NCBI GenBank assembly: GCA_030685235.1
Contig: MU839141.1
Location: forward strand, 124,001 to 188,000
Direction: 5' to 3'
DNA: 64,000 nt
Source of the DNA: Copromyces sp. CBS 386.78
Lineage: Eukaryota > Ascomycota > Sordariomycetes > Sordariales > Sordariaceae
Shown in pieces: positions 10,447 through 22,934 of the stretch. Within the stretch, counting starts at the first letter, position 1; the number at the start of each line of letters is the position of its first letter. The translations under genes and the position numbers were made by a program. The notes beneath the pieces were generated by a model, which was not told the origin of the DNA, made no database searches, and saw only the letters and a list, made by a program, of their open reading frames with translations.

Positions 10447-13400
10447 GTTGGCCTCAATTGGTCGCCGTGCTCATGACGCTCTCGCGGTCGAGATGGGGGG
10501 GATTGGTGGAGAGATGGTCGCGCAAGAAGGGGAAGTGGGCGACAAGGTTTGCGACGGGCGACTGATGACTTGCGACTGGCGGAGGAATTGTTGGGGGATT
10601 GGCGGCGTCGACTCGGTGAGAGGCTCTCGTCGGGACCAGCCCCAGGGAGGCAGGGGGGCGCGTAAAAGTAAACAGACGGATCGAGTCGATCAGGGAGCTC
10701 TGGGCTTATCGACAGCGGCAGTATGCAGGGAGGACGACTTGGTGTTGGCTATAGCGAAGCCCTGGGAAGAGCAAATTGTCTCGAAAAGGCTCGGTCGCAA
10801 TGTCTCTAGTCCGCGTGTAGTCGGGTCGGTGCAGGTTGGATCGGTACGTATCCTAAGTGAAAGAGGTCGGTATGCTATGTCTTCCGTGGTTGAATGGCTC
10901 TGGCCTTGGTTGGGTAGGTCAGGGTAGGTAGGTAGTGGTGGTTGGGTGGTGTTTGGGCTTTGGCGGTGCAGACCTGCAGATACCGTGACTTAGTAGCGGA
11001 CAAGTGAGTACCTTGAACAGAACGAGAGCAGCACTGCAGCTGTGGCGCCAGTTATTTCCGCCTTTTTGGGGACGGGATCGTAAATAAACAGCAGCAGTGC
11101 AGAACAAGACAAGGCCATGGAGCTGGGATAAAATGAAGGGCAAGAAAGCCAATGGGCGAGGGCTAAGTACCTGGACCTTGAGTCTAGAGAGATTGCGCTG
11201 AGTACCAAAGCCGCGACAGGGGATCTCTTGTTTTTTCTGTTTTTGGCCTAATATTACGGTGTATGTGTATGCGGCTCGTTGATATAGCTAGCGGGCGTCT
11301 TGAAAATATCTCGTCGATTAGAAGGTACTGTAATGTCGTAGTAATCGTGATTTGTACAACTAAAGCTGAGTAGAACTTGTTGCTTGGTGCAGCATAACTT
11401 GCAAGGTCAAAAGAAGGGAGAAAAGAAAAACGACAGAAGTTCCCGAAGAAGTGGACTGTGGTTGGTCGGTGGTGACCTGATGACTGAAAGCGAGCGCAAG
11501 CTGCAAAAAGAGCAGGCAGTGACGACGGTCGTGGAAGCGTGTTCAGTTCCGATTCCTTTGCAGACGGGAAGCCAATATGCAAGAGCAACTGGTACCACTA
11601 CCACTGGACGCAGGTCGACGATGCAAGGCAACGCAACGCAGCCGTGAAGGAACCGTGGATGATGTGAGGTTGAGGGTTTCGTCGAACGGAAGACCAAAAG
11701 GAAGGAAATCAATGCGAAACAAGACACAACAACGACTGGCCTGAACCGACGGGGAACGGGGTGACAGGGGGACGGGGGACGGGGAGCACGGGCTCGGGGG
11801 GGAGAATCATGTCAATGCGACAGGGGGTGTTGCCCTGGGGCTGGACCTGGGTGCTGGGCTGGAGCTGGAGCTGGAGTCCTGGACCGATGGCCGGTGGCCG
11901 GGGTGTACCGTGTGACGGGGTGCTTGCCCTGCTGCCTTCGACCGCTACCGCTTCTACTTTCTCGGGGGAGATATCGGGGCAACCGGGCGGTGACTCTGTC
12001 TGCCACTGGCTCTGTCGCCGTCGACCTCAGAAAAACTTGTCGACTTTGTCTTTTCCACTTGTAAAGGAAGATCGGGAATACCACACTCTGGAAATTAGCT
12101 GTGGTAATTGCGTTGCGATATTTTCTCAGAATAATCCGCCCAACGCTCCGGTCCCCGTCGACTTTGTTTTCGCCGAACACTCGCCTTTCTGCTCGTCAAC
12201 CCACGCGTCATTGTGCACGAACTAGCCCGACTTCCCAATGCCTGCATCACCCAAAAAGGGATATTACAAGCGCGTTTGAGTGGATTCCCCTGATCTCTCG
12301 ATCGTTTGAATCCTTCCGATCCCTTTCTTGGCTCCCTTTAACATCGTGGCATTGCTCTGATGGCGTGCATTTGGCTCTCGCAATGGGTCATTTAACCCCA
12401 CCGAACAGAGAGAAAAGGAAGCTGAAAGTGTGAACATTGCTGGCCAGTTTGATTGCGCTCCCCGCTGAAGACGCCTTGGCATTCGTGTTTCGGCGAGAAA
12501 AGGTCGGCAGGTGGTCCGAGCGTCTTTTCATTTTCATTAACATTGAAGTGCCTGACCTCCACCAACTCGCAACTCCAGCAGGCACACACACAACTCCGCA
12601 TGAACGCCAGGGCAGTGAACTGTGTCCTTGTTTTGACGACCTTTCACGACCCTCAATTCTTTCCGGCTTCCGACCCTAGGAATCTTTGCCTTCTGACTCG
12701 GACTTATCAACCTCCTGACTCTCAGTCGGAAATAAGTGAGAGTATCGTCATAGAGACAATAGCCTGAAGGTTGAAGACAAGAAGTATACCTAACCAATTC
12801 GCAGTCTAGTACCGTTCAAGGCAGCGACTCAGCCTCCTTCGACTGCTTCCTTGCCATCAATTATTCTTGGATTTCTTGGGTCGCGACCCGAACCCGAACC
12901 CGGATATTTCTTTCCATTCGTGATCGATGATCGACATCACACCCGCCATCCGAATATTCGGGAACGTCCGCCTTGGTCAGCCTTGCACTTCTGGCATCCC
13001 ATATCCTTGGACCATCCACAAGACCACCATCATATTTCCATCGTTTGTCATGCGATGTTTGTTTCTTGGAGCCAATATTCTTCTTTGGACCTTGAACATA
13101 ACTCCCGCTTCACGCAATTATGTGTCAAAGAGAAGTCATAATACAGGACAATGTCAAAATCGTCCAAGATAACAACTGGAAAAATCAAGCAGTTTACGGA
13201 TGGGTAGGCTCGGTATTAACCCACACCGAAACTGCATTCGTCGCCTTCACAATAACGATCCAAGACCAAAGACAATAATTTTATCTGTCCTTTGCTCTCC
13301 TTACTAGGGCCCCACGGCCCGGGTAAGGGGCAACTCGGGTAACTAACATGGTTGATATTTATAAACCGCCATCAAATATCGGATGAACGCCCTACGCGAG

Positions 13401-14996
13401 ACATCTTTCTCCACGATTGTGTTCTCGATTTAGTACATTTAAATGGTGACCCCTGACTCCTGAGAGCGGCGATTTGTTCCCGCCCGACCGACCACGCGGT
13501 GCCGGCCGACATTGGGTGTGATCACAAGCCCCCTTTTCGAACCCTAACCCTTCACTTTTCAGAGTGAACCCCAAAGGAACTCCAACCGCAGTGGTCATTT
13601 TCCACCAAACACTCAACCGTCAACATCCCGACAGCGATGGTTGACTTTCCATACCAAAACTCGTGTACGGCATCGAGTGAACAAAAGGAAACCCGTTATA
13701 CACAAAGAATAAAAAGTAAACAAACAAAAAAAAGGACCAAAAAGAGAGATAGAAAAAGAAAAAGAAAAATCGAAAAAGAAAAAAAAATGTATCTCTTGTT
13801 GCGAACCTTCAACTTCAAGACCTGACGAGTAAACTTAGGCGGCTTCTCCCCAATATTCTTTACACGAACAGAAAACATATCCGATCAGTCTCCGGATGCC
13901 CCAGCCTCAATCACCGGTCTCGATCTGTTCCTTACATCCACACAACACACACTGACTCCTCGCCATCATGCTGCTCACGAGCCGTCACATGCCACCAAGT
14001 CCAATCATCTATCGGTCCCCGGAACTGAATGGCAGATCCCACAACATTACTAACTCTACCAACAAAACAATACGTCATAAAATGTAACGGGGAACCTACG
14101 TCGAAACACGAAGTTTGTGTTGGGCTTAATGACGGGAGGATTCTCTCGGCTGGCAAATTTGGGGAACATGGCAGGACAGGTCTGGGTATTCGTGTAGAGA
14201 CTTACTCTACTCTTCTCGGATGCAGGCAACTACATCTAGCATCAACATCTTTCTCTGCTCTCGGCGTCGTAGGTACCTAGTGTCACTTGCGATATATCCA
14301 ATCATTTCCGAGACTCGGAATGTTGCCGCCCCCCAGTCATGTGACTACATGAGGCATCCGTAGACCGACGCCCAATGGGCTTGGTTTACCTGAATTACAT
14401 TAGAGGTAAGCCGGGCTTGGTTCTAACAACTGTCCATTGTCTAACACCAGCTGATCCTCGCTGAGGGTGGTGGACACTGGTGTCATTCACATGAAAGAAA
14501 GGCCCATGAATGTTGGCCAGCATGTCTGAAAATTGATACTGTTACTTTATTGTTTTCTTTGAGAAGAAACAAGGCTAGGGTGACCTGCCTTGGTAGGTAT
14601 CTGGTGGTGCTATCATTGCAGAGGATCTTAGGTCTTGGTCGGGTTCCGTTTGATCTTTGACTTTGGAGTGACGGGACGAAAGCGCCTTGCTGGGAAGCCA
14701 GATAGATAGTTGTTGAAAGACCTGCTTGTATTGTCTTTATTTCCATACCACTACTCTAGTACTCTTTCCGTTACGCTAGCTCAGAGCCCGTTCACAATCC
14801 GATCGGAATTACCTCCCAGCCATGACCTCCACCTTGTTGCAAGGCATCGCTGATCTACTATCTAACGCTGCCTGAATGGCAGGGCTCCGAGCAGCTACAT
14901 TATTCATATATTTTGAGATCTCCTGGATACCGGGCTGGGTTCTATTGCCAGGCTCTCATCGCACCCCCTAAACCCTCGGAGTTCCACGCAGCCGGA
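10447..14996. other. Long upstream region of the RhoGEF gene, no clear gene
   Basis: The 4.5 kb upstream of the RhoGEF start contains no frame I can defend on either strand. Notable composition: a GGAGCT-type hexamer tract near 11860-11875 and a purine-rich run (A/G only over most bases) at about 13726-13788. A 74-codon minus-strand frame (13932-14156) and an 83-codon plus-strand frame (14029-14280) overlap each other and are unresolved. The region probably holds a long 5' leader for the RhoGEF gene, as is common for large signalling genes in these fungi (inference). Confidence 0.4.
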
Positions 14997-15596
14997 CTAC
15001 CCGGAACAGGATACAACCTGCCAACGCTTTCCATCCTTTACCACTCTCAATCCCCGAATCACCGCACCCAAATTCTCCTCCCCAACTATTACGATCCCTA
15101 TCTTCCAGCCTAGCTCATCCTTCTTCACCCCCACGCCCTTGATGGTACAAATCCTGCATGACTTGGCCTTGTGCTCTCTGTAAGTCTCACGCCAATCCCC
15201 ACCCGGTGTTGATTGTTGAAGGTGTTCCCTGGTAATACTCCTCAAAAACCTCGAAGCACACTTTTTCGCTTCCAGTTTTAGTTGTTCATCTGGTTGCTGT
15301 GGCGGTGTTTGTGTGTGTGTTTGTTGCTGTTGCGCCCCTAATGCTGGCCCTGGTTGCTCTCCTGGTCCTTGTGCATGTCCTTGTCCTTGTCCATGTCCTT
15401 GTTGTTGTTCCAAGAAGAGTGCCTCGGTCAGGAAAACCAGATCGTCTGCGATGTCGTACTCCAAGTTATCGGGATCGGGGTTTGTTATGATCAGGTCATC
15501 CAACATGTCATACTCCATGTCATCGGGGCTTGGACTTGCTGTGCTGCCGGCGGAGACATTATCCTGAACTGGGCCACCATCGTTCGGGGCAGTCAT
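14997..15596 (-). CDS. Hypothetical acidic protein (199 aa)
   Basis: Single-exon frame with a favourable start context (GAAATGA). The N-terminus contains two similar acidic blocks (MEYDMLDDLIITNPD and LEYDIADDLVFL), which look like a short internal duplication. A glycine/glutamine/histidine-rich linker follows, then a basic, folded-looking C-terminal half containing CRICTIKGVGVKKDE and ending in VVKDGKRWQVVSCSG. No known family is recognised. It faces away from the frameshifted HET gene and shares no obvious functional link with it. It could be a lineage-specific gene, and its reality rests on composition only. Confidence 0.45.
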   Translation of the reverse strand: MTAPNDGGPVQDNVSAGSTASPSPDDMEYDMLDDLIITNPDPDNLEYDIADDLVFLTEALFLEQQQGHGQGQGHAQGPGEQPGPALGAQQQQTHTQTPPQQPDEQLKLEAKKCASRFLRSITREHLQQSTPGGDWRETYREHKAKSCRICTIKGVGVKKDELGWKIGIVIVGEENLGAVIRGLRVVKDGKRWQVVSCSG

Positions 15597-16799
15597 TTCG
15601 GGCAGCTGGATGTTTGGCTAAGGTACTCTGTCCGGATAATCAGGTTAGTGACTGAAAGGCATCAACAGATTTTTCGGTCATGTTTTAGAGGCACGTACAA
15701 TGTGATATGGGCGTCGCGGGTGACAAAGTGAGGAATTTGGGTTGCGACAAGCCTGGTAGAACGACGTGTTGTTTGGCAAGGGTATGTATAACCGGATTTT
15801 AAAACGATGAGGATGTTTGGTAATCTTTGAGAGCGGTAGGGAGAAGGACAAGAAAAAGTGGTGACGGCGTACAATGCATTTATGGGAGAAAGGTACCTCT
15901 AATGCCACCTAGAGGTACTCGTTGGGAGTAGAGGCGTTCCTCCCTTATGCCGAAGGCAAAGATCGGGGATGTTACGAGCCAACGGATCTTGATTCACAAC
16001 TACCTACATACTTACTAGTACGGTATTTAAGCAAATTTCAACAGAACGTGGGGCAGTAGCAGTGGAATTTCCACTCAACGTCCTTACCTCGTATCATCCC
16101 CGACCCAAACTGCTGGCTGGGATGGGGGAGGGATGTTTTGAATCGTGACGAGTGGGCTGACAGATTGTTGACAGAAAAGATCGAACACTCTTGCATCCAA
16201 ATTACACAGAGCGTGTTTGTTCTACTTTGTCAATCGCTCGGCTCCCAACCCTTCAGAATCCTTAGGTCGGCATGTACTCGGTGCTGTTCTTGACGCATGA
16301 AGTGCGCTGGAGGCGTATGTGCAACTTGACCAACTTCAAGGAACAAACTGCGTATCAAGTTGTTCGACGACACGCCGCAGCTCCATGTCTCTTGCTGTAA
16401 GCTGTGCATCGAGATTGCTTGTGTTGCTTGGGTCTTGTGGAAGTACAAGGGACGAGAGACGAGGGACGAAAGGCAAGTGGAAGAACAAATGATGAAGAAA
16501 ATACTCGATTGGCCCTACTTGCCGGGTCAGGTCTTGCCAAAGGTCAAAACAATGCAGGGGCAATTTAGTCGCTGAGAAGGTGGAAGAAATACGATGGGGT
16601 TTTTGATAAGGATGCACCTTCCTCACTTCACAGAAGGAAAGAACAAACGAGCGTCTTCTCTTGAGCGTGTGGAAGAACCCACCTGACGGGTTTTCTTCGC
16701 ATGAAATGGACAGCAACCAATGGAAACCACTGCAGACAGCTCTTTCCATCAAACAAGGCTCAAACCCCTCCACACTTTCCCATCCCTCTCCCGTCCGGG
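15597..16799. other. Intergenic, possible 3' remainder of the HET relic
   Basis: A minus-strand open stretch (16336-16803) follows directly after the last recognisable HET-gene segment and may be a remnant of its C-terminal part in another frame. It contains a basic segment but none of the motifs I expect there. The rest holds nothing recognisable. Confidence 0.35.
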
Positions 16800-18797
16800 T
16801 CATATCCAGATCCCAAGTTGTATCCGCTGATAGATCGATTCGTCGTAGTTGATACAGTGTCTCGTGCGCAATTGACTCCAGTTGGGTACCCAGCTCAGTG
16901 CTCCCTCCAAGCCATGTTCGCTTTCTGCTGCTCTCCTTCTTATCCCCTTGGTTCCGTCAACATCCACCAACAATGCAATCAGCGCCGGCTCCCTCCTCAA
17001 CAACTGAACAAACAGTTCATGATACACATGTCCTAGACTCTTCTTGTGATCCGCTGGCTTCGGGAGAATGCCCAGTCGTTCCAAAATACCCATCATGGCA
17101 AAGCTCTTATCCCTCGCTTGGGTTGCAACCCGCTCCCTAAGAGCTCTTACCACCGCCACCAAGGCGTTTCTCGCCTCATATTCCTCCTCTTTTTCATTCA
17201 ACTCCTTTTCGGACAGGGGGTTGAAAGACCAAATCACTGGGTCCCCCAGCTCAGAATCAAGACATGGACGAAAGCCAGCCCGCTGCAGCAAGAGAGAAAG
17301 ATGAGGATTATTTCCAGGATCACAAGGAAGGTGGGCCAGGATGGTAGGAATGGAGGGGTATGAGAGCGTGTGGCGTTGATGCCAGAGGGACGGTTGGCTA
17401 TGGACACGAAGAGGATGAGGGGAGAAAGGAATAGAGCGAGAAGTAAGGGGCGAAGGAAGAGGGACCAGAGGCGGGAGGAGGAAAGAAGTTGGGGGGTGGT
17501 GTAGCTGTGGGTTGTGATTGTTGCTGTTGTATTGTGGGTAGTGGTGCCAGTCATGCGTGTTTGGCCATGAGTATCGGAGTAGATTTGGGGGGCCCGGGAT
17601 GAAGATGAAGAACAAGAAGGGATCGCGCGAAAGACGCGCCCGTTCCAAGTTGTTGGGCGGGCTACTGTGCGCCAGACGCGCAGGAGGGCTAGCCATGTCC
17701 TGACGACTTGGGAATTGGCAGGGGAAGGGCCAGGGAAGCGGAAGTTGGGGGAGAGAATGTCCAGTCCGAACAGCGTGGGCACCTCGTTGACCGAGTGGAT
17801 GTCGTTGTTAAGGGGGTTGAAACGAAGAAATCATCGGAGAAGGAACGTCGGTCGAAGACAGGAGAGACAGTCTAGCCCTTGCTGGAGCTCTGTCCATGTG
17901 ATGGACTCGTCGCCGCAGAGGATGACGGGGTTGCTGGCAAGGATGATCTCTTGGAATGTCCAGACGCGTGTGTAGCCATTCTCTGTCCAGGAGATATTCG
18001 AGGTCGTTGGGTTCGAGGAGAGCTGAGGCAAGGGCGGACGTAAAGCAGGCGTAGCACATGATTGAATATATTTCGAATTGCGCGAACGCTTCGAGGAGCC
18101 AGAGGCGAACAAAGACTCTAGCGAGGGAACGAGAGGCAAGGAGGGCATCTTGAAGGGTGGTACGCGGGACATGGCCTTGCTGCTTCCCATGCATGGAGGA
18201 GTCAATCCAAGGCATTCCGGGAGGCGTGGCTCTGAGTTTTGCCGCTCGCTTCAAGCCGATGACGGCTCTTTTGACCTTTTTCTCGTCTTTGGAGTCACTC
18301 TCGTATCGAGTTGGAGACGCATTTGGCGAGATGTTTGGGCTCGCAGGACCCAACCAAACCCATGCCTTGGAAGACCTCGTCCATCAGAGCGATCTGTCCG
18401 GGTTTCTCCCGCTCGTCTTGCTGGTTGATACAAATGGCGTCCATCCAGACCGTGAGCACCTGCTCATTTACTTCTTTGCTTTCATTTGTTCTTCCACTGT
18501 CCCGATTTCTAGAACTGCAGCTGTGCAATTTCCGCAAAGAAACAAGTGCATCTCGACAATTCCTCGTTATCGGTATTTTGCATATCTCGCCACTTCCATG
18601 CCTGCGACTATCATCAAAGTGAATCGTAATGAAATCGCCATCAGAAGGGGGCCCCAGACATAGGAAAGAGCCCTGAAATCAGGGCAAGTAGCAATGTCGA
18701 TGGTGCGGAGAGTGCCGGTTAGGTGTTGTTGCTCCTGAGCAAAAGATGGCAACTTTTTCAGGTCTTCTTTCCTACTGATCTGGCGGATGGAAAGCAT
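16800..18797 (-). pseudogene. Heterokaryon-incompatibility (HET) domain gene broken by several frameshifts
   Basis: The signature blocks of a HET protein appear in the right order on the minus strand but in different frames. FRALSYVWG lies at about 18677-18651; VWMDAICINQQD is near 18460-18425; VWLGPASP follows near 18360-18340; RVWTFQEIILASNPVILCGD lies near 17970-17910; the late block RDKSFAMMGI is near 17080; LSWVPNWS is near 16875. Frame changes fall right after ALSYVWG (beside a GGGGGCCCC run), just before VWLGPASP, just before RVWTFQE, and again between there and the C-terminal part. No splice signals of usable length explain the first two. HET proteins trigger cell death or growth arrest after fusion of unlike strains. 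This copy is probably dead, although errors at homopolymers could account for part of it. A hydrophobic stretch around 17330-17420 suggests a former membrane segment. Confidence 0.75.
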
Positions 18798-19465
18798 TCA
18801 CTCAACTCCCTTATGAATGCAGCACTTGTTCAAACAAGGCTGAGCGGTCATGGTGTTGAGCCAGAAAGATTACTACCGTGCCTCCCCCTGACAGCATGCC
18901 ATGTCGTCGGGCGCTTAGGGAATCAATTCCCAGGCTTGGCCGCTTACAGGCAGTTAAATTGTCAGATATCCAACAACATACCTTAGCCGCCTGTTACTGA
19001 GAGCCTTACTCCTCCAATTGAGCAAATGGGAATTGTTCATCCTAGTACAGGACCTGTCGGAAAATCCGGTGATGTGTCCTCGACTTTCACTGGTATCATC
19101 ATCGTCTCTGGGCTTTGTCGCTTGACGCCAGCAGATGGGCAACAACCAGACTGGCAACAACACAGACCAGCCAATACGACGAGTGACGAGGAAAAGAAGG
19201 GCTTCGAGGGAAGGAGTCATTCCGAGAAGATCAGGTACAATTATGATTAGACAGTGAGAGTGTTGGGCAATGTTGCGTGTGATGCGGAAAGTGTGAAATG
19301 GGAGAACATGCAGCAATCAACTTCTGCGGGCAGCCTATACGTCAATTGTGCCTGCCGCATTGTGTATCCACCCAATCAAACCGAATCCACGGTAAAGCAG
19401 ATTACTGCTCACAGTCTGTTGGTGTAACACGGAAGGATCATTGGGCGTTATCTGCTTAGTAACAT
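18798..19465. other. Intergenic between divergently oriented genes
   Basis: The start regions of the HET relic (minus) and the next gene (plus) face each other across this stretch. I see no gene or repeat in it. Confidence 0.4.
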
Positions 19466-21618
19466 ATGGTGCCCAATGGGTACCTAGGAAGCCTGACGGT
19501 GTGTAGGAAGGAAACACCCTCCTTCCTTCAATTTGTGAAAACTCTGCCCAGGTCATCATGGTGGACCTCCCAGAGGACTCGGGCAGACATGGAGACACCC
19601 GCCGACTCCCTCCGCTGGCAGCTCCGACTGACCACACCCAAGATCACGAGTCTCGTCCAGAACGTCCACCATGAGATCTCGTGTCTTGACTCATTCTCCG
19701 AGATCCGCCAACGTTTCACCCACACCGTCTTTGTGCGCCTCTCCGACCTGGACCGCTACCTCGTTGAAGCCGTCCTGCTCACTCCCAGCCCCATCATTGA
19801 CTTGTCCGAAGACAACGAACAAGAGATTGATGAGATAAGCCGTCTCTTGTTTCTCAGGTGGTCATGGGCCGATGCGGTTCTCCGTCATGTCCTTGCCCGA
19901 TTGCTTCCAAGAACTGACCATGATCATCCAGGATGTGTCGTCGCCGATGCTGGAGATGCTGATGTACTTGCTGAAGAACTCAGCGTACGCCACGGTGGGA
20001 GGTTTCCCGGTGACACACGTCAGGAGAGAGTGGAGAAGCTGATCGGGGATGAGTTGAATGAGGATTTCTTTCTAAGAATGAGGCAAGACCCATGGAAACT
20101 CAGTCAAGAGTTGGACAACCTCGCTGTCGCTCCACATCCAGACGATATTCCAATTTGGAGGCTGATGGCTCGCCAAGTGGCAGACAGATACCGACCTTGT
20201 CTTCGCTGGCCAGGCGTACACTTTGCGGCAGCCAAGGCTGGGTCCTACGAGGACGGTCAACGAGACCTGTTCGAGTATCCTTTCTATGAAGAGTGGTGGA
20301 ATGAAGCCCTCTCAACCGTCCCATCTGAAACATTTGAAACATCTGAAACATGTTCAGAAGCATCGAGTGCAGAGTTACCCAGAAATGGCCGAATTGAGCT
20401 GGAAAGGGACCTTCGCGCCGTCTTTGATGCTTCAGATGTTTGGGACGTTTGGTCTCTGTGCCGCATGCGGCTATGCGAGGAGGCCCTTTGGGGCGTTGAC
20501 CAAGAGCCAGGCACAGAGAGAGACTTTGCGCGCTTGGAAAGCATGGGAATGTTCAACAAGCACTGGATACGCAAGACATAAAAGGTGCCAGCGCCTGCAA
20601 GGAATGTGTGGGATTCTGACAACGAGTATCTGCAGCGAAGGCATACCCAGGGCTCGTTGGAGGTATCGACCTTAGTACCCTCATTCGGAAAAAAGTATGC
20701 CCATGAAGAATTCGATGAACGGGGAGAACTGAGTTGGTCCCCTGAGAAGTACCATTTAGGGTACGGAGAGGTTAGGGCCTTCTTTGGGCTGTCATGTCTC
20801 CCTTTTCGTCCTGTTCCTCCTTGGCCGACTACCTCCTATCAGCATGACGATCTATTAACATCGTACCTTGCCCTGAGATGGTACCCTCCTATTGCGGAAC
20901 CGAAAGAGTGGTTCTTCTTTGGTTCGTACGGCAATTAGGACTTTTGTAACATCACAGACCCGAATCTCGTGTCAGGACTTCTCGCAAATGCAGAGCTCGA
21001 CCCACAAAGCCAAACTTGGGACCTCGTCTGCATGTCAGAGTCAAAAAGAGACCAGAAGTACAGGGTCTCCAACATCATCCATATCATGCATACCATCTAC
21101 CTGGCCGACGACATGCAGGGATATTGTTACCTTGGACTTAAACTCCCTGGACTTGTTTATCCGTGCGACTGCCAGAGAGTTATCCAAGATGGTCAATTCT
21201 TAGAAGAGGCTTTCAAACGAGAGAAGATGAAGAATCTGGATCACTACAGGTTGCAGCCTGAACACTACACATGGGATCACCGGGGTGGCAACCTCGTATT
21301 TAACCGGCGCAAGCTGGAGGACACGGAATTGTGTCAGAACTTGGACAAGGCCTGGTCAGACTGGGTATGCAACTTTGGCGCCCCCCCTCTCATCTCCATC
21401 AAAGCTCTCTACTCCGTGGCTGATACATTCTTTTGCAATAGAACGACTGTTTTCTCATCCGAGGCCTTGGCTACGACGATGAGCTCGACCTCATTGACCC
21501 CAATACCATATACGTCCTCGAAACACTTCCAGGCATCAAGTACCGACAACTCAAAGCAGCCGAGCGGCAAGGTCGACACGAAGGTCTTGAGACAGCAGAC
21601 CGCCCCTCGTCCGAATGA
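19466..21618 (+). pseudogene. Lineage-specific gene with two in-frame stop codons and one intron
   Basis: A single frame runs from 19466 to 21364, interrupted only by TAA at 20579-20581 and TAG at 20936-20938. A good intron follows at 21365-21441 (GTATGC donor, GCTGATA branch, AATAG acceptor). An in-phase last exon, 21442-21618, encodes GYDDELDLIDPNTIYVLETL and ends in TGA. Coding-like composition continues without a break on both sides of each stop (before: MGMFNKHWIRKT; after: KVPAPARNVWDSDNEYL; later: DFCNITDPNLVSGLLANAEL). Both stops could come from CAA or CAG glutamine codons by one C-to-T change, the kind RIP makes. The start may be 19466 or the better-placed ATG at 19589. I do not recognise the protein. 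Alternatives are two or three separate genes, or introns with non-standard donors. Confidence 0.55.
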
Positions 21619-22934
21619 GCCAACAAGTATCTGAAAGAGGAAAGGTCAAGAAGAGGGCTTCAGATGTCATAACCCGTCTCGACCTTCGTATTACCCAAGC
21701 CCCGGCAGGCAAGGCAGGAAGACAAGGTGAGAGCTAAGATGAGAGCTCACACGTACACCACCATGGCCAGCCAGCATAGCCTTCTGGAACCTACAGCAAA
21801 ACCCCAAATTGGCCGAATGAGGGATAATGGGCCAGCCAGAGGGTGTCCTCCCCCTTGGACCACCGCTACCCACCTATCTATGCATGTGTCAAACATGTAC
21901 GACCAATTTGTATGGGGAACACAAAAGACATTACATGCATGGCTAACTGTTGTGTCTCCAAGACCACCGTCTTTAATAGGTTACCGAATTGGGGTTTTGG
22001 GGGGGTAGGTGGTTAGGGGCATTTTCATGGTGTCACAGGCAACGTTCTTTGTACATCTGGGCACCACACGCCCCCTCAACAACAACAAACGGGACAATTC
22101 ATTACGGGAATAATAGTCAACGCTGTATGACAACACACTCCCCTCCTCTGTCTTCTTGGTGCGACGGTTACACGGATACCGACAGATGCACCTTCGGTAC
22201 TGGATTGTGGAACATTACAACACTTTGGGGGCTCTTGGGTTCAAGGGCAGGGACTCGTGGGGTCATGGAGAGGGAAAAAGGGAACACTGTGGATGATGAT
22301 ATGATTTTTTTATGACCATGGTGGTAGGACGGGAGGAGGTAAATGACCGATACCTTGTTGAATACGCCGGAAGCCATGACTTGGGATTGGCTTGGATAGG
22401 GCTCTTGGGAGGGGAGGAAGAGGAGAAGGAGTTGAAGAAGAAGAAGGGTCCCCTCGGGTAGACCTTTGAAGACCGGTGATTTGACCGGAGCTTGCAAGGG
22501 GCAGGGCACTCAAGTTTACATCCGTTTGTCAGACTTGACATTGAAGAGGATGTCCATAACAGGGTTCATGTGAGTTCATTTTGGATCGAGATCCCTGATT
22601 CTGCTCCGGGCAATTGTTCATGGAAGGGTCACAGATGGAAAAATATAAATATGTGAAGAATTGGACACAATTCCACGAGTTTGTCAGTACAAAGACCAGA
22701 AGAAGCTGCAGTACTAGCTGCCATTTCCGTTGGTCTTTACTCGACGGAACACTCGTTTGGATACTTTGCACTTTTTTTTTTTCTTTCTTTTTTTTTTTTT
22801 TGGTTTGTTAGCCGAGTCTGTTTGTTGACATTTGTTTCCCTTCTGCCAATCAGCAGTTGTTTCTTTCCTTGTACACCAAGGGCTTCATCACTTACTACTC
22901 ACCTACCTCAACACCACTCAGCAAATAACTCACC
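21619..22934. other. Intergenic
   Basis: No gene is supported. A T-rich tract (22771-22801) lies just upstream of the next gene, in its probable promoter or leader. Confidence 0.4.

Noticed and set aside
20551..20635. Possible intron removing the first in-frame stop of the 19.5-21.6 kb gene (GTTCAA...CTGAC...CTGCAG)
   Set aside because: The donor is atypical, and using it shifts the frame into an early stop; the nonsense reading keeps one frame throughout.
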